This document shows positions 39,859 to 51,374 of a DNA stretch of 59,626 bases, one piece after another. The DNA is taken from the NCBI GenBank assembly GCA_017960585.1, contig JAGCYX010000082.1, forward strand, positions 1-59,626, written 5' to 3'. The stretch is from Bacteroidales bacterium (GTDB taxonomy: Bacteria; Bacteroidota; Bacteroidia; Bacteroidales; UBA932). The notes beneath the pieces were generated by a model. That model was not told the DNA's origin. It saw only the letters and a list, made by a program, of their open reading frames with translations, and searched no databases. Positions within the stretch are counted from its first letter, which is position 1, and every line of letters starts with the position of its first letter. Both the position numbers and the translations under genes were made by a program.

Positions 39859-41577
39859 ATGGGACAGCGTTTGACTGGAGCCGAGATTCTGCTGGAGTCT
39901 CTGATCGCCGAAGGGGTGGACACCGTCTTCGGTTACCCGGGTGGTTCTATCATCACCGTCTACGATAAGATGTATGGCTACCAGGACCGCCTGAAGCACA
40001 TCCTGGTGCGCCACGAGCAGGGCGCCATCCACGCCGCGCAGGGCTATGCCCGGGCGACGGGCCGGCCGGGTGTCGTCATCGTGACCTCCGGTCCGGGCGC
40101 GACCAACGTCATCACCGGCGTCGCCGACGCCATGGTGGATTCCACGCCGGTCGTCGTGATCGCCGGCCAGGTGGGAAACGCCTCCCTGGGCACCGACGCC
40201 TTCCAGGAGACCGACGTGGTCGGCATGACCGGTCCGATCGACAAGTGGACCTGCCAGATCCGCCGGCCCGAAGACGTGGCCCCGGCGGTGGCGAAAGCCT
40301 TCCACATCGCCTCCACGGGCCGTCCCGGCCCCGTGGTGCTCGACTTCACGAAAGACGCGCAGGTCGGTGTGGGCTGGTATGAATACGAGAAATGCACGCA
40401 CATCCGCAGCTACGCCCTTCCGGCGCCCGCCGACGAGGCGGCCCTGGATGCGGCGGCGGAACTGATCAATAACGCCGAGCGTCCTTTCGTGGTGTTCGGC
40501 CAGGGCGTGGTGATCTCCCACGCGGAGGAGCAGCTGAAGGCCTTCCTGAAGAAGGGCGGCATCCCGGCGGCTTCCACGATGCTGGGCCTGAGCGCCCTCC
40601 CGTCCGACTTCCCGTACTACGTGGGCATGGCCGGCATGCACGGCAACATCGCCTCGAACATGATGACGCAGAAGTGCGACGTGCTGATCGCCGTGGGTAT
40701 GCGTTTCAGCGACCGCGTCACGGGCAATCCTTCCCATTACGCGCCGAACGCGAAGCTGATCCACATCGATGTGGACCGCACCGAGATCGGCAAGATCATT
40801 CCCGCGGAGGTGGGCATCCTGGGCGACGCCGCCGAGGTGCTGGAGCGCCTGACCGCGAAGATCAAGTTCTCCTTCCACGACGAGTGGGCCGCTTCCGCGC
40901 GCCGCTACGACGCCGTGGAGAAGGCCAAGGTGGCCGCGCTCGAGACCACGCCGACCGAGGGGCCGATCAATATGGGTGAGGTGGTGTCCCGCGTGGCGGA
41001 GCTCTCCGGCCGCAAGGCCATCATCGTCACCGACGTGGGCCAGAACCAGCTGATGGCCGCCCGCTATTCCCGTTTCGCGGACACGCGCAGCTTCATCAGC
41101 TCCGGCGGCCTCGGCACGATGGGCTTCGGCCTGCCTGCCGCCATCGGCGCCAAGGTGGGCGATCCCGACCGTCAGGTCGTCCTGTTCGTGGGCGACGGCG
41201 GCATCCAGATGACCATCCAGGAGCTGGGCACGATCATGCAGGAAGGGACGGCGGTCAAGGTCGTCATCCTGAACAACAACTGGCTCGGCAACGTCCGCCA
41301 GTGGCAGGAGCTCTTCTTCGGCGAGCGCTACTCGCAGACGCGCCTGCTCAATCCGGATTATTCCCTGATCGCGAAGGCCTACGGCATCCGCTATCGCTGC
41401 GTGGAAGATCGCAAGGACCTGGAAGAGGCGGTGCAGGAGATGCTGGACGCCAAGGAGGCGTATATCCTCGACGCCCACGTGTGCGAGATGGGCATGGTCT
41501 ATCCGATGGTCCCCGGCGGACGCCGGCTGGACGAGATCCTGTTGAACAAAGATGAATGGTATCGCGATGGAGAATAG
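39859..41577 (+). CDS. ilvB: Acetolactate synthase, large (catalytic) subunit
   Basis: This ThDP- and FAD-dependent enzyme joins two pyruvates, or pyruvate and 2-oxobutyrate. The 572-residue protein has the catalytic glutamate in RHEQGAIHAAQGYARATG, the ThDP motif VGDGGIQMTIQELGTIM followed by LNNNWLGNVRQWQELFF, and a central FAD region. The 3' end overlaps the small subunit gene by 11 bp, so the two chains are likely made together. Confidence 0.98.
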   Translation: MGQRLTGAEILLESLIAEGVDTVFGYPGGSIITVYDKMYGYQDRLKHILVRHEQGAIHAAQGYARATGRPGVVIVTSGPGATNVITGVADAMVDSTPVVVIAGQVGNASLGTDAFQETDVVGMTGPIDKWTCQIRRPEDVAPAVAKAFHIASTGRPGPVVLDFTKDAQVGVGWYEYEKCTHIRSYALPAPADEAALDAAAELINNAERPFVVFGQGVVISHAEEQLKAFLKKGGIPAASTMLGLSALPSDFPYYVGMAGMHGNIASNMMTQKCDVLIAVGMRFSDRVTGNPSHYAPNAKLIHIDVDRTEIGKIIPAEVGILGDAAEVLERLTAKIKFSFHDEWAASARRYDAVEKAKVAALETTPTEGPINMGEVVSRVAELSGRKAIIVTDVGQNQLMAARYSRFADTRSFISSGGLGTMGFGLPAAIGAKVGDPDRQVVLFVGDGGIQMTIQELGTIMQEGTAVKVVILNNNWLGNVRQWQELFFGERYSQTRLLNPDYSLIAKAYGIRYRCVEDRKDLEEAVQEMLDAKEAYILDAHVCEMGMVYPMVPGGRRLDEILLNKDEWYRDGE

Positions 41578-41875
41578 CAATATGTATATCATCTCGGTGT
41601 ACTCCGAGAACCAGGTGGGTCTGTTGAGCTCGATCTCCAACATCTTCACCCGCCGCGGCATCAACATCGAGAGCCTGACGGTGTTCCCGTCCGAGTTCCC
41701 GGGCATCCATCATTTCACCTTCCGGGCCATCACCACCGAGCGCGCCGCGCAGCAGGTGGTCGGCTTCATCGAGAAGAAGGTGGAGGTGGTGAAGGCTTTC
41801 TGCTTCCCGGACAATTCGACGAGCGCCGCGGAACACGGCATCATGGAAGAATATTTACAAAATAGAAACCAATAA
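41567..41875 (+). CDS. ilvN: Acetolactate synthase, small (regulatory) subunit
   Basis: The 102-residue protein is little more than one ACT domain (MYIISVYSENQVGLLSSISNIFTRRGINIESLTV and on), the valine-sensing part of acetolactate synthase. It is close to E. coli IlvN in size and shorter than the 160-residue IlvH type. I favour the ATG at 41567; in-frame ATGs at 41552 and 41582 are possible. ilvC follows after 13 bp. Confidence 0.95.
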   Translation: MENSNMYIISVYSENQVGLLSSISNIFTRRGINIESLTVFPSEFPGIHHFTFRAITTERAAQQVVGFIEKKVEVVKAFCFPDNSTSAAEHGIMEEYLQNRNQ

Positions 41876-41888
41876 AAGTTAAAAGAGT

Positions 41889-42932
41889 ATGGCAAAGATG
41901 AATTTCGGCGGAGTGGTCGAGAACGTCGTCACCCGCGATGAGTTTACGATTGAAAAAGCACGCGAAGTCCTTAAGAACGAAGTCGTGGCCGTGATCGGCT
42001 ATGGTGTCCAGGGCCCCGGACAGTCCCTGAACCTCAAGGACAACGGTGTCAACGTCATCGTTGGCCAGCGTCCCGGCAAGACCTATGACAAGGCCGTCGC
42101 GGACGGCTGGGTGCCCGGCAAGACCCTCTTCAGCATCGAGGAGGCCTGCGAGAAGGCGACGGTGATCGAGTACCTGCTCTCCGACGCCGCCCAGATCGCC
42201 CAGTGGCCCGTGGTCAAGAGGCACCTGACCGCCGGCAAGGCGCTCTACTTCTCCCACGGCTTCGGCATCACCTTCAACGACCGCACCGGCATCATCCCGC
42301 CGAAGGACGTGGATGTGATCATGGTGGCCCCGAAGGGCTCCGGCACCTCCGTGCGCCGTCTCTTCCTGCAGGGCCGCGGCATCAACTCTTCCTTCGCCGT
42401 CTGGCAGGACGCCACCGGCCGCGCGCTGGAGCGCACCCTGGCCCTCGGTATCGCCATCGGCTCCGGCTACCTCTTCGAGACCGACTTCAAGCGTGAGGTC
42501 TATTCCGACCTGACGGGCGAGCGCGGCACCCTGATGGGCGCCATCCAGGGCATCCTGTCCGCCCAGTACGAGGTGCTCCGCGAGCACGGCCATTCCCCGT
42601 CGGAGGCCTTCAACGAGACCGTCGAGGAACTGACCCAGTCCCTGATGCCGCTCTTCGCGGAGAAGGGTATGGACTGGATGTACGCCAACACTTCCACCAC
42701 GGCCCAGCGCGGTGCGCTCGACTGGATGGGTCCCTTCCACGACGCCACCAAGCCCGTGTTCGAGAAACTGTACAACGAAGTCGCGTCCGGCCGCGAGGCC
42801 CAGCGCTCCATCGATTCCAACTCCAAGCCGGACTATCGCGAAGGTCTGGAGAAGGAACTGAAGGCCCTGCGCGACAGCGAACTCTGGCGCACCGGCGCCG
42901 CCGTCCGCGAACTGCGTCCCGAAAATAAGTAA
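41889..42932 (+). CDS. ilvC: Ketol-acid reductoisomerase (class I)
   Basis: IlvC isomerises and reduces acetolactate or acetohydroxybutyrate with NAD(P)H and magnesium. The 347-residue chain is of the class I type. The nucleotide fold has [15 protein letters not shown], and the cofactor loop after strand 2 is QRPGKTYDK; whether it prefers NADPH or NADH cannot be read safely. Magnesium-binding acids fall in the [12 protein letters not shown] and [11 protein letters not shown] region. leuA follows after 5 bp. Confidence 0.98.
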   Translation: MAKMNFGGVVENVVTRDEFTIEKAREVLKNEVVAVIGYGVQGPGQSLNLKDNGVNVIVGQRPGKTYDKAVADGWVPGKTLFSIEEACEKATVIEYLLSDAAQIAQWPVVKRHLTAGKALYFSHGFGITFNDRTGIIPPKDVDVIMVAPKGSGTSVRRLFLQGRGINSSFAVWQDATGRALERTLALGIAIGSGYLFETDFKREVYSDLTGERGTLMGAIQGILSAQYEVLREHGHSPSEAFNETVEELTQSLMPLFAEKGMDWMYANTSTTAQRGALDWMGPFHDATKPVFEKLYNEVASGREAQRSIDSNSKPDYREGLEKELKALRDSELWRTGAAVRELRPENK

Positions 42933-42937
42933 TTCCC

Positions 42938-44437
42938 ATGGACAACAACCGGATCTACATCTTCGACACCACCCTGCGCGACGGCGAACAGGTGCCCGGC
43001 TGCCAGCTCAACACCGTGGAGAAGATCCAGGTGGCGAAAGCGCTGGAGGAGCTCGGCGTGGACGTGATCGAGGCCGGATTTCCGGTCTCGAGTCCCGGCG
43101 ACTTCAACTCGGTCGTGGAGATCTCCAAGGCCGTGACCTGGCCCACCGTCTGCGCCCTCACCCGGGCGGTGCAGAAGGACATCGACGCGGCTGTGGAAGC
43201 GCTCAAGTTTGCCAAGCACAAGCGCATCCACACCGGCATCGGCACCTCCGACTCGCACATCCGCTACAAGTTCAACTCCACGCGTGAGGAGATCCTGGAG
43301 CGGGCGGTGCGCGCCGTGCAGTATGCCAAACAGTACGTCGAGGACATCGAGTTCTACGCCGAAGACGCCGGTCGTACGGACAACGAATTCCTGGCCAAGG
43401 TGGTCGAGGCTGTGATCAAGGCCGGCGCCACGGTGGTCAACATTCCCGACACGACGGGCTATTGCCTGCCGTCGGAATACGGCGCCAAGATCAAGTACCT
43501 GATGGAGCACGTGGACGGCATCGACAAGGCCATCCTCTCCACGCACTGCCACAACGACCTGGGCATGGCCACGGCCAACACGATGGCCGGCCTGCTGAAC
43601 GGTGCCCGCCAGTGCGAGGTCACGATCAACGGCGTAGGGGAGCGTGCGGGCAACACCGCGCTCGAGGAGATCGCCATGATCCTCAAGAGCCATTCCGACA
43701 TCCCTCTTTCGACGAATATCAACACCACGCGCATCTATCCGGTCAGCCGGATGGTGTCGAGCCTGATGAACATGCCCGTGCAGGCCAACAAGGCCATCGT
43801 GGGCCGCAACGCCTTCGCGCACTCGTCCGGCATCCACCAGGACGGCGTGCTGAAGGAGGTGAGCACCTACGAGATCATCGACCCCAAGGACATCGGCCTG
43901 GACGACAACAACATCGTCCTGACGGCCCGCAGCGGCCACGCTGCCCTGCGCTACCGCCTCGAGGTCCTGGGCATCAAGCTCACGGACGAGAAGCTCGACA
44001 GCTTCTACCAGGAGTTCCTCAAGCTGGCCGACAAGAAGAAGCAGGTCAACGACGACGATCTGCTGGTGCTGGCCGGCGCCGAGCGAGCCGCCGTGGCCCA
44101 CATCAAGCTGGACTACCTCCAGGTCACGAGCGGCAAGGGGCTGAAGCCCGTGGCCAGCATCGGCCTGGACATCGCCGGCGAGAAGTTCGAGGGCGCGGCC
44201 CAGGGCAACGGTCCTGTGGACGCCGCCATCAACGCGCTCAAGACCATCGTCCACCGCCAGATGATCATCAAGGAATTTACCATCCAGAATATCACCAAGG
44301 GTTCGGACGACGTGGCGAAGGTGCACATGCAGGTGGAGCACGACGGACACGTCTATTACGGCTTCGGAGCCAACACGGACATCGTGACCGGTTCCGTGGA
44401 GGCCTACATCGACTGTATCAACAAATTCCAGAACTAG
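42938..44437 (+). CDS. leuA: 2-Isopropylmalate synthase
   Basis: LeuA condenses 2-oxoisovalerate with acetyl-CoA, the first step to leucine. The 499-residue protein has the DRE-TIM barrel motif [13 protein letters not shown] (about 9-21), the metal-binding [12 protein letters not shown] and [14 protein letters not shown]. The carboxyl LeuA-dimer domain (about 370-499), which binds leucine for feedback inhibition, is complete. A second enzyme of this family lies four genes downstream; this copy is the closer match to genuine LeuA. Confidence 0.96.
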   Translation: MDNNRIYIFDTTLRDGEQVPGCQLNTVEKIQVAKALEELGVDVIEAGFPVSSPGDFNSVVEISKAVTWPTVCALTRAVQKDIDAAVEALKFAKHKRIHTGIGTSDSHIRYKFNSTREEILERAVRAVQYAKQYVEDIEFYAEDAGRTDNEFLAKVVEAVIKAGATVVNIPDTTGYCLPSEYGAKIKYLMEHVDGIDKAILSTHCHNDLGMATANTMAGLLNGARQCEVTINGVGERAGNTALEEIAMILKSHSDIPLSTNINTTRIYPVSRMVSSLMNMPVQANKAIVGRNAFAHSSGIHQDGVLKEVSTYEIIDPKDIGLDDNNIVLTARSGHAALRYRLEVLGIKLTDEKLDSFYQEFLKLADKKKQVNDDDLLVLAGAERAAVAHIKLDYLQVTSGKGLKPVASIGLDIAGEKFEGAAQGNGPVDAAINALKTIVHRQMIIKEFTIQNITKGSDDVAKVHMQVEHDGHVYYGFGANTDIVTGSVEAYIDCINKFQN

Positions 44438-44440
44438 GAC

Positions 44441-45808
44441 ATGAATACGCTTTTCGACAAAATCTGGGACGCGCACGTGGTCTCGCTCATCGAGGACGGA
44501 CCGACCCAGCTCTATATCGACCGGCTGTACTGCCATGAGGTCACGAGTCCGCAGGCTTTCGACGGCCTGCGCGCCCGCGGGATCAAGTGCCTGCGTCCGC
44601 AGCAGATCTTCTGCATGCCGGACCACAACACGCCCACGCACGACCAGGACAAGCCGATCGAGGATCCCGTGTCCAAGGCCCAGGTGGATGCGCTGGCGCG
44701 CAACGCCGCCGAATTCGGCCTTACGCACTACGGGATGATGAGCCCGGACAACGGCATCATCCACGTGGTGGGCCCGGAGAAGGGACTTTCGCTGCCGGGA
44801 ATGACTATCGTCTGCGGCGACTCGCACACCTCTACCCACGGCGCGATGGGCGCCGTCGCCTTCGGCATCGGCACGAGCGAAGTGGAGATGGTGCTGGCCT
44901 CGCAGTGCATCCTGCAGCAGAAGCCCAAGTCGATGAGCATCCGGATCGAAGGGACGCTGGGCAAGGGCGTGACCGCCAAGGACATCGCCCTCTACCTGAT
45001 GATGAAGCTCACCACGAGCGGCGCTACCGGCTATTTCGTGGAGTATCGCGGCAGCGCAGTGCGCGCGCTCTCGATGGAGGGCCGCCTGACGCTCTGCAAC
45101 CTCTCCATCGAGATGGGGGCGCGCGGCGGCTTCATCGCCCCGGACGAGACGACCTTCGCCTACCTCAAGGGCCGCGAGTACGCGCCGAAGGGGGAGGCCT
45201 GGGACAAGGCCGTGGCCTACTGGAAGACGCTCCGCAGCGGCGACGACGCCGTCTTCGACAAGGAGCTGGTCTTCGACGCGGCGGACATCGCCCCGATGAT
45301 CACCTACGGCACCAACCCGGGCATGGGTATGCCCGTCGATGGAAGCATTCCTTCAGATGCCGCACAGAAAGCGTTGAATTACATGGGATTCCAGGAAGGA
45401 CAGAAACTGCTTGGCCATCCCGTTGACTATGTTTTCCTCGGTGCGTGCACCAACGGCCGCATCGAGGATTTCCGCACCTTTGCGTCGCTGGTGAAAGGCC
45501 GCCGCAAGGCCGCCGGCGTGACCGCCTGGCTGGTGCCCGGCTCCTGGGCCGTGAAGCGCCAGATCGAGGAGGAAGGGCTGGACAAGCTGCTCGCCGAGGC
45601 GGGCTTCGAAGTCCGTCAGCCCGGCTGCTCCGCCTGCCTGGCCATGAACGACGACAAGATTCCCGCGGGGAAATATGCCGTCAGTACCAGCAACCGCAAT
45701 TTCGAGGGCCGTCAGGGCCCCGGCTCCCGCACCATGCTGGCCAGTCCGCTGACTGCCGCCGCGGCCGCCGTCACCGGAGTAGTTACAGACCCTAGAACCT
45801 TGTTATGA
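44441..45808 (+). CDS. leuC: 3-Isopropylmalate dehydratase, large subunit
   Basis: LeuC is the aconitase-like subunit that carries the [4Fe-4S] cluster and, with LeuD, isomerises 2- to 3-isopropylmalate. If the downstream enzyme makes citramalate, the same pair would also process it. The 455-residue protein has [14 protein letters not shown], the cluster cysteines in [13 protein letters not shown] and GCSACLAMN, and [18 protein letters not shown] carboxyl residues. It overlaps leuD by 4 bp. Confidence 0.97.
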   Translation: MNTLFDKIWDAHVVSLIEDGPTQLYIDRLYCHEVTSPQAFDGLRARGIKCLRPQQIFCMPDHNTPTHDQDKPIEDPVSKAQVDALARNAAEFGLTHYGMMSPDNGIIHVVGPEKGLSLPGMTIVCGDSHTSTHGAMGAVAFGIGTSEVEMVLASQCILQQKPKSMSIRIEGTLGKGVTAKDIALYLMMKLTTSGATGYFVEYRGSAVRALSMEGRLTLCNLSIEMGARGGFIAPDETTFAYLKGREYAPKGEAWDKAVAYWKTLRSGDDAVFDKELVFDAADIAPMITYGTNPGMGMPVDGSIPSDAAQKALNYMGFQEGQKLLGHPVDYVFLGACTNGRIEDFRTFASLVKGRRKAAGVTAWLVPGSWAVKRQIEEEGLDKLLAEAGFEVRQPGCSACLAMNDDKIPAGKYAVSTSNRNFEGRQGPGSRTMLASPLTAAAAAVTGVVTDPRTLL

Positions 45809-46401
45809 AACAGAAGTTTGACATCATCGAGAGCACCTGCGTGCCCCTCCCGCTGGAGAACGTAGACACGGACCAGATCATTCCGGCCCGCTTCCTCAAG
45901 GCTACCACGCGCGAGGAGAAGTTCTTCGGCGACAACCTGTTCCGGGACTGGCGCTACAACGCCGACGGCACGCCCAAGGCCGATTTCGTGCTGAACGACC
46001 CGCGCTACGGCGGCTGCATCCTCGTGGCCGGCAAGAACTTCGGTTCCGGTTCGAGCCGTGAGCACGCCGCCTGGGCCATCGCGGGCTACGGTTTCCGCGT
46101 GGTGATCTCCAGTTTCTTCGCCGACATCCACAAGAACAACGAACTCAACAACTTCGTCCTGCCGGTGGTGGTCAGCGAGGAGTTCCTGGCGGAACTGTTC
46201 GCCAGCATCGCCGCCGACCCGGCGATGAAGGTGCGCGTGGATGTTCCCGCCCAGACGGTGACCAACCTGGCCACCGGCCGCAGCGAGCGTTTCGAACTCA
46301 ACGCCTATAAGAAATATTGTTTGACCCATGCTTTAGATGATATCGACTATCTTCTTGAGCAGAAGGATAAAATCGAAGCCTTTGAACGTGCAAGAGCATA
46401 A
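45805..46401 (+). CDS. leuD: 3-Isopropylmalate dehydratase, small subunit
   Basis: LeuD is the swivelling domain partner of LeuC. The 198-residue protein has the expected [14 protein letters not shown] near the start and the substrate-recognition [17 protein letters not shown]. The ATG overlaps the leuC stop (ATGA). The 3' end overlaps the start of the next gene by about 14 bp if the GTG start is right. Confidence 0.97.
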   Translation: MKQKFDIIESTCVPLPLENVDTDQIIPARFLKATTREEKFFGDNLFRDWRYNADGTPKADFVLNDPRYGGCILVAGKNFGSGSSREHAAWAIAGYGFRVVISSFFADIHKNNELNNFVLPVVVSEEFLAELFASIAADPAMKVRVDVPAQTVTNLATGRSERFELNAYKKYCLTHALDDIDYLLEQKDKIEAFERARA

Positions 46402-47935
46402 GATCGAAATCCTTGATACCACGCTGCGCGACGGCGAGCAGACGGCGGGCGTCTCGTTCAATGCGAACGAGAAGCTGGCCATCGCCCAGCTCCTGCTCGA
46501 GGAGCTGAAAGTCGATCGTGTGGAGGTGGCGTCCGCCCGTGTGTCCAAGGGGGAGAGCGAGGCGTTCCGGCGCATCTGCGCCTGGGCCGCCGACGCCGGC
46601 TGCCTGGACCGCGTGGAGGCCCTGGGATTCGTGGACGACGGCGTGTCCGTGGACTGGATCGCCGACGCCGGCGGCAAAGTGGTCAATATCCTGGCCAAAG
46701 GATCCCTGCGCCACCTGGAGAAGCAGCTGAAAAAGACCCCTGAGCAGCATGCAGAGGACATTATCCGGGTCATCGGCCACGCCGGTGTGCGCGGTCTCTC
46801 GGTCAACCTGTACCTCGAGGACTGGTCCAACGGCATGGCGGATTCGCGCGACTACGTGTTCGGCCTGCTGGACAAGCTGCGTTTCCAGCCCATCCGCCGG
46901 ATCATGCTGCCCGACACGCTGGGCGTGCTGAATCCCTGGCAGGTCGAGGAGTATGTCGGTTGCATGCGCGAGCGTTACCCGAACCTGGCCTTCGATTTCC
47001 ACGCGCACAACGACTACGGCCTGGCCGTGGCCAACACGCTGTCTGCCGCCCGGGCGGGCGTCAACGGCGTGCACGTGACCGTGAACGGCCTGGGCGAGCG
47101 CAGCGGCAATGCCCCCACGGCAAGTGTGGTGGCGGCGCTCAAGGACCAGCTCGGCTGCCAGGTGGGCGTGGAAGAGGGGAGCCTCACGCACGTCTGCAAG
47201 TATGTGGAGAGCATTTCCGGTATCCGCATCCCGGACAACGAGCCGGTGGTGGGGGAGAATGTCTTCACGCAGAGCAGCGGCGTACACGCCGACGGCGACA
47301 ACAAGGCCGACCTTTATGCCAACCCGCTGCTGCCGCAGCGTTTCGGCCGCGAGCGCAGCTACGCGCTCGGCAAGATGAGCGGCAAGGCCAACATCGTCAA
47401 GAACCTCGACAAGCTCGGCATCCGGCTCACGCCGGAGCAGGTCAAGCTTGTGACGCAACGCGTCGTGGAGCTGGGCGACAAGAAGGAAACCCTGGCGCCG
47501 GAGGACCTCCCGTTCATCGTGGCGGACGTCCTCAAGACGGCGCACAGCGCCACCCAGGACAATATCCACATCGTCAATTACTCCCTGCAGCTGGCTCACG
47601 GCATGCGCCCGGTGGCCATCGTCAAGGTCAGCATCCACGGGGAGGAATATGAGGCCGCCGCCCCCGGCGACGGTCAGTACGACGCCTTCATGAAGGCGCT
47701 CTGGATCATCTACGAGAAGCTCGGCAAGAAGCACCCCGTGCTCACCGACTATCAGGTCACCATCCCGCCGGGAGGCAAGACGGACGCCCTCGTGTCCGCC
47801 AGCATCTCCTGGAAGAACGGCGACTATGAGTTCAAGACCCGCGGCATCGACTCCGACCAGACGGAAGCCGCCATCAAGGCCACGGTCAAGATGCTCAACA
47901 TCATCGAAAACATGGATCTGAATCAACTGAAATGA
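46388..47935 (+). CDS. LeuA-family synthase, probably (R)-citramalate synthase
   Basis: The 515-residue DRE-TIM acyltransferase has [30 protein letters not shown] and [14 protein letters not shown], followed by a complete carboxyl regulatory domain. Compared with the LeuA upstream, the barrel differs widely. Bacteroides genomes carry a second gene of this type between leuD and leuB, annotated loosely as isopropylmalate/homocitrate synthase. Since no threonine dehydratase is seen in this otherwise complete cluster, I infer citramalate synthesis from pyruvate and acetyl-CoA, feeding 2-oxobutyrate to isoleucine; a second leucine enzyme is the alternative. The GTG at 46388 is my start; the frame is open back to an ATG at 46337 inside leuD. 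Confidence 0.85.
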   Translation: MQEHKIEILDTTLRDGEQTAGVSFNANEKLAIAQLLLEELKVDRVEVASARVSKGESEAFRRICAWAADAGCLDRVEALGFVDDGVSVDWIADAGGKVVNILAKGSLRHLEKQLKKTPEQHAEDIIRVIGHAGVRGLSVNLYLEDWSNGMADSRDYVFGLLDKLRFQPIRRIMLPDTLGVLNPWQVEEYVGCMRERYPNLAFDFHAHNDYGLAVANTLSAARAGVNGVHVTVNGLGERSGNAPTASVVAALKDQLGCQVGVEEGSLTHVCKYVESISGIRIPDNEPVVGENVFTQSSGVHADGDNKADLYANPLLPQRFGRERSYALGKMSGKANIVKNLDKLGIRLTPEQVKLVTQRVVELGDKKETLAPEDLPFIVADVLKTAHSATQDNIHIVNYSLQLAHGMRPVAIVKVSIHGEEYEAAAPGDGQYDAFMKALWIIYEKLGKKHPVLTDYQVTIPPGGKTDALVSASISWKNGDYEFKTRGIDSDQTEAAIKATVKMLNIIENMDLNQLK

Positions 47936-48990
47936 AACTGAACATTGCCCTTTTGCCCGGGGACGGCATCGGCCCCGAAGTCATCAGCCAGGCGGTCAAG
48001 AGCGTAGACGCCGTCTGCCGCAAGTTCGGACACGAGGTGTCCTACCATTTCGCGTATGTGGGTGCCTGCGCCATCGACCGTTTCGGCGACGCCTTCCCGG
48101 AGGTGACGTATAAAACCTGCCTGGAGAGCGACGCAGTGCTGTTCGGCGCTGTCGGCGACCCCAAATACGACAACGATCCGACCGCCAAGGTGCGTCCGGA
48201 GCAGGGGCTGCTCGCGATGCGCAAGCAGCTCGGCCTGTACGCCAACCTGCGCCCCGTGGAGACCTTCAAGTCGCTGGTCCACAAATCCCCGCTCAAGGAG
48301 GAATTGGTGGACGGCGCCGACTTCCTGGTGATCCGGGAGCTCACCGGCGGTATGTATTTCGGCGAGAAAGGCCGCCTGGACGGCGGCGACACCGCTTACG
48401 ATACCAATATCTATCACCGTTACGAGATCGAGCGCATCCTCAAGCAGGCGTTCGAATACGCCATGCGCCGCCGCAAGCACCTGACCGTGGTGGACAAGGC
48501 CAACGTGCTCGAATCTTCCCGCCTGTGGCGCCAGATTGCCCAGGAGATGGCCCCGAACTACCCGGAGGTCACGACGGACTATATGTTCGTGGACAACGCC
48601 GCGATGAAGCTCATCACGGGTCCGAAGTTCTTTGACGTCGTCGTGACCGAGAATACCTTCGGCGACATCCTCACCGACGAGGCCAGCGTGGTGTCCGGCT
48701 CCATGGGTCTGCTCGCCTCCGCCTCCGTCGGCGAGAAGACCGGCGTCTATGAGCCGATCCACGGATCCTGGCCGCAGGCGGCCGGAAAAAACATCGCGAA
48801 CCCCCTCGCAGCCATCCTTTCCGCGGCGATGATGTTCGAATATGCCTTCGGTTTGATGGAAGAAGGACGGGCAATTCGTAACGCGGTGACTGCCAGCATA
48901 GAAAACAATTTTGTCACCGATGATTTGGCTGCTTCCGGGCAGTCATATTCCACCTCTGAGGTGGGTGATTGGGTGGCAGCGCACATCTAA
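47932..48990 (+). CDS. leuB: 3-Isopropylmalate dehydrogenase
   Basis: LeuB oxidises and decarboxylates 3-isopropylmalate to 2-oxoisocaproate with NAD. The 352-residue protein has [11 protein letters not shown] at the amino terminus, the substrate arginines in the LRPVETF and [11 protein letters not shown] regions, and [23 protein letters not shown], the metal/NAD site. The start overlaps the preceding stop by 4 bp. Confidence 0.97.
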   Translation: MKLNIALLPGDGIGPEVISQAVKSVDAVCRKFGHEVSYHFAYVGACAIDRFGDAFPEVTYKTCLESDAVLFGAVGDPKYDNDPTAKVRPEQGLLAMRKQLGLYANLRPVETFKSLVHKSPLKEELVDGADFLVIRELTGGMYFGEKGRLDGGDTAYDTNIYHRYEIERILKQAFEYAMRRRKHLTVVDKANVLESSRLWRQIAQEMAPNYPEVTTDYMFVDNAAMKLITGPKFFDVVVTENTFGDILTDEASVVSGSMGLLASASVGEKTGVYEPIHGSWPQAAGKNIANPLAAILSAAMMFEYAFGLMEEGRAIRNAVTASIENNFVTDDLAASGQSYSTSEVGDWVAAHI

Positions 48991-49014
48991 AAACCGGTAA
49001 TATAAGTTTTAGTT

Positions 49015-50052
49015 ATGGCACAGATAAATTGGGATACCATAGGCTTTGACGCCTACCGTACGCGCACCGTGGTCCTGGCCCATTACCGGGACGGTGCCTG
49101 GTCCGACATCCAGACCACCGAGACCTTTTCCTTCACCATCGACCCTTTCACGCAGGGACTGCACTACGCCATCTCCTGCTTCGAGGGCCTGAAGACTTTC
49201 CGCCAGAAAGACGGTAAGATCATCATGTTCCGGCCGGAGAAGAACGCCGCCCGCATGCAGCGTTCGGCCCGCTTCCTGGGCCTTCCAGAGCCTCCTACCG
49301 AGATGTTTATCAAGATGTGCGAGCTTTGCGTCAAGAACAATATGGAGTTCCTGCCGCCCTACGGTCACGAGGCTTCGCTGTACCTGCGTCCGCTGCTCTT
49401 CGCTCCGCATCCGCAGATGCAGCTGGTCCCGTATCCCGAGGTGATCCTCGCGATCATGTGCGCTCCGGCGGGCTCCTACTACGGCGCCCACCTGCGTTCC
49501 GCGGCCGCCGTGATCCCCGGCGACTTCGACCGCGCCGCGCCGAAGGGCACGGGCTCCTACAAGCTCAGCGCCAACTACGCCGGCACCTTCGTTCCCTACA
49601 AGATCGCTCACGAACAGGGCTATGCGGAGCTCCTTTACCTCAATTCCGCGACCCGTCAGTACGTCGATGAGTTCGGTTCTTCCAACTTCTTCGGAATCAG
49701 GGATGGAAACACTTATGTTACCCCTCTTTCGGACAGCGTTTTGCCTTCCATTACGAACCTGACGCTGCAGGAATGCGCCGCCGACTTCGGCATGAAGGTC
49801 GAGAAGCGCCCGGTGCCGCTCGACGAGCTCGACGAGTTCCAGGAAGCGGGCGGTTGCGGCACCGCCGTGGTCATCACGCCGATGTCCCACATCGACATGA
49901 AGCCTGTCCTTCGCGAGGCGGCCGTGTCCCGCATCTTCCGCTATGAGGAAGACGGCGCGGTGGGCCCGTTCTGCACGAAACTTTACAAGCGTATTACCGG
50001 CATCCAGTTCGGCGAGATCGAAGACGCCCACGGCTGGTGCTACGAGATCTAG
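49015..50052 (+). CDS. ilvE: Branched-chain amino-acid aminotransferase
   Basis: IlvE is a fold type IV PLP enzyme for the last step to Val, Leu and Ile. The 345-residue protein is of the longer BCAT type. Visible motifs include GLHYAISCFEGLKTFR, LYLRPLLFA, the PLP lysine in GTGSYKLSANYAG (about 182), and SSNFFGI with TLQECAADFG. It starts 24 bp after leuB, one of the two wider gaps in the operon. Confidence 0.96.
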   Translation: MAQINWDTIGFDAYRTRTVVLAHYRDGAWSDIQTTETFSFTIDPFTQGLHYAISCFEGLKTFRQKDGKIIMFRPEKNAARMQRSARFLGLPEPPTEMFIKMCELCVKNNMEFLPPYGHEASLYLRPLLFAPHPQMQLVPYPEVILAIMCAPAGSYYGAHLRSAAAVIPGDFDRAAPKGTGSYKLSANYAGTFVPYKIAHEQGYAELLYLNSATRQYVDEFGSSNFFGIRDGNTYVTPLSDSVLPSITNLTLQECAADFGMKVEKRPVPLDELDEFQEAGGCGTAVVITPMSHIDMKPVLREAAVSRIFRYEEDGAVGPFCTKLYKRITGIQFGEIEDAHGWCYEI

Positions 50053-50054
50053 GC

Positions 50055-51374
50055 ATGAAGATATTCAGCGAAGCGCTGGTGGCCGAGGCCTGCCGCGTGA
50101 ACAATATCGCGGACCTGTCCACCGCCACGATCGGAGAGATCCTCCTGGCGGCGCAGTATCTGGAGCAGAAGACGGGGATTCCCTTCGTCCGGATGGACCA
50201 GGGCTCTCCCGGTCTGCCCATCAACCATTATGGCGTCGAGGCTGAGAAAAAGGCGCTCGACAGCGGCATCGGGTCGCAGTACCCGGCTGCCGCGGGTGTT
50301 CCGGAGCTCAAACAGGCCGCTTCCGCGTTCATCAAGGCGTTCATCAATGTCGATGTCAGCCCACGCGGTTGCGTGCCCACGACGGGCTCCGTAGCGGCCT
50401 CCTTCGGCTCTTTCATCGCCTGCACGCAGCGCATTCCCGGCAAGGACAAGGTGCTCTTCATCGATCCGGGCTTCCCGATCCAGAAGTCGCAGCTGCGCGT
50501 GCTGGGCATCAGCTGGCGCGAATTCGACATCTATGCCTGGCGCGGCGCCGCACGGCTTCGGGAGAAGCTGGAGCAGGAGCTCGTCGCGGGCGACATCGCC
50601 GCCATCGTGTACTCCAACCCCAACAATCCCGCGTGGATCTGTCTGGAAGAGGAGGAACTGCAGGTGATCGGCGAGCTGGCCACGAAATACGACGCCGTCG
50701 TGATGGAGGACCTGGCGTACTTCTGCATGGATTACCGCCGGGAGCTGGGACGCCCCTACGAGGCCCCCTTCTTGCCCACGGTGGCGCGCTATACCGACAA
50801 CTACATCCTGATGCTGTCGGCATCCAAGATCTTCAGCTACGCCGGCCAGCGCATCGCGCTCTGCTGCATCGGCGACCGGCTCTACGAGAAGCAGTATCCC
50901 GCCCTGGCGGAGCGCTACCTGGACGCCGGCGTGTTCGGCGTCACGCTGACCGCCTCCATCCTCTATATGATTACCAGCGGCTGCACGGCCACCACGCAGT
51001 ACGGTTACGCCGAGATGCTGCGCCTCTCCTGCGAGGACAAGATCGATTTCGTGGAAGACACGCGCGAATATGCCCGCCGGGCGGACCGGATGAAGGAAAT
51101 CTTCTGCCGCCACGGCTTCACGGTGGTCTATGACCACGACGTGACGCGTCCGGTGGGGGACGGCTTTTTCTTCACCCTGGGCTATGAAGGCCTGAGCGGC
51201 GACGAGCTGGTGGTGGAGCTGATGTACTACGGCGTCAGCAGCATCTCCCTGTCCACGACGGGCAGCCTGCAGCAGGGTGTACGCGGCTGTACGAGCCGGA
51301 TGCGCGAGGAGCTCTATCCCGTGCTGGAGGAGCGGATGGCGGCGTTTGAAAAGGATCACCCGAAACGGTCATGA
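50055..51374 (+). CDS. Class I/II PLP-dependent aminotransferase, substrate unknown
   Basis: The 439-residue fold type I aminotransferase has the cofactor motifs TGSVAASFGSF, YSNPNNPAWICLEEEEL, VVMEDLAYFCMDYR and the PLP lysine in SASKIFSYAGQRIALCC (about 258). It starts 2 bp after ilvE and overlaps metX by 4 bp. The operon makes amino acids, so a role with aspartate, valine-pyruvate, methionine or diaminopimelate intermediates is possible. It does not look like typical DapL or AspC, so I leave the substrate open. Confidence 0.88.
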   Translation: MKIFSEALVAEACRVNNIADLSTATIGEILLAAQYLEQKTGIPFVRMDQGSPGLPINHYGVEAEKKALDSGIGSQYPAAAGVPELKQAASAFIKAFINVDVSPRGCVPTTGSVAASFGSFIACTQRIPGKDKVLFIDPGFPIQKSQLRVLGISWREFDIYAWRGAARLREKLEQELVAGDIAAIVYSNPNNPAWICLEEEELQVIGELATKYDAVVMEDLAYFCMDYRRELGRPYEAPFLPTVARYTDNYILMLSASKIFSYAGQRIALCCIGDRLYEKQYPALAERYLDAGVFGVTLTASILYMITSGCTATTQYGYAEMLRLSCEDKIDFVEDTREYARRADRMKEIFCRHGFTVVYDHDVTRPVGDGFFFTLGYEGLSGDELVVELMYYGVSSISLSTTGSLQQGVRGCTSRMREELYPVLEERMAAFEKDHPKRS

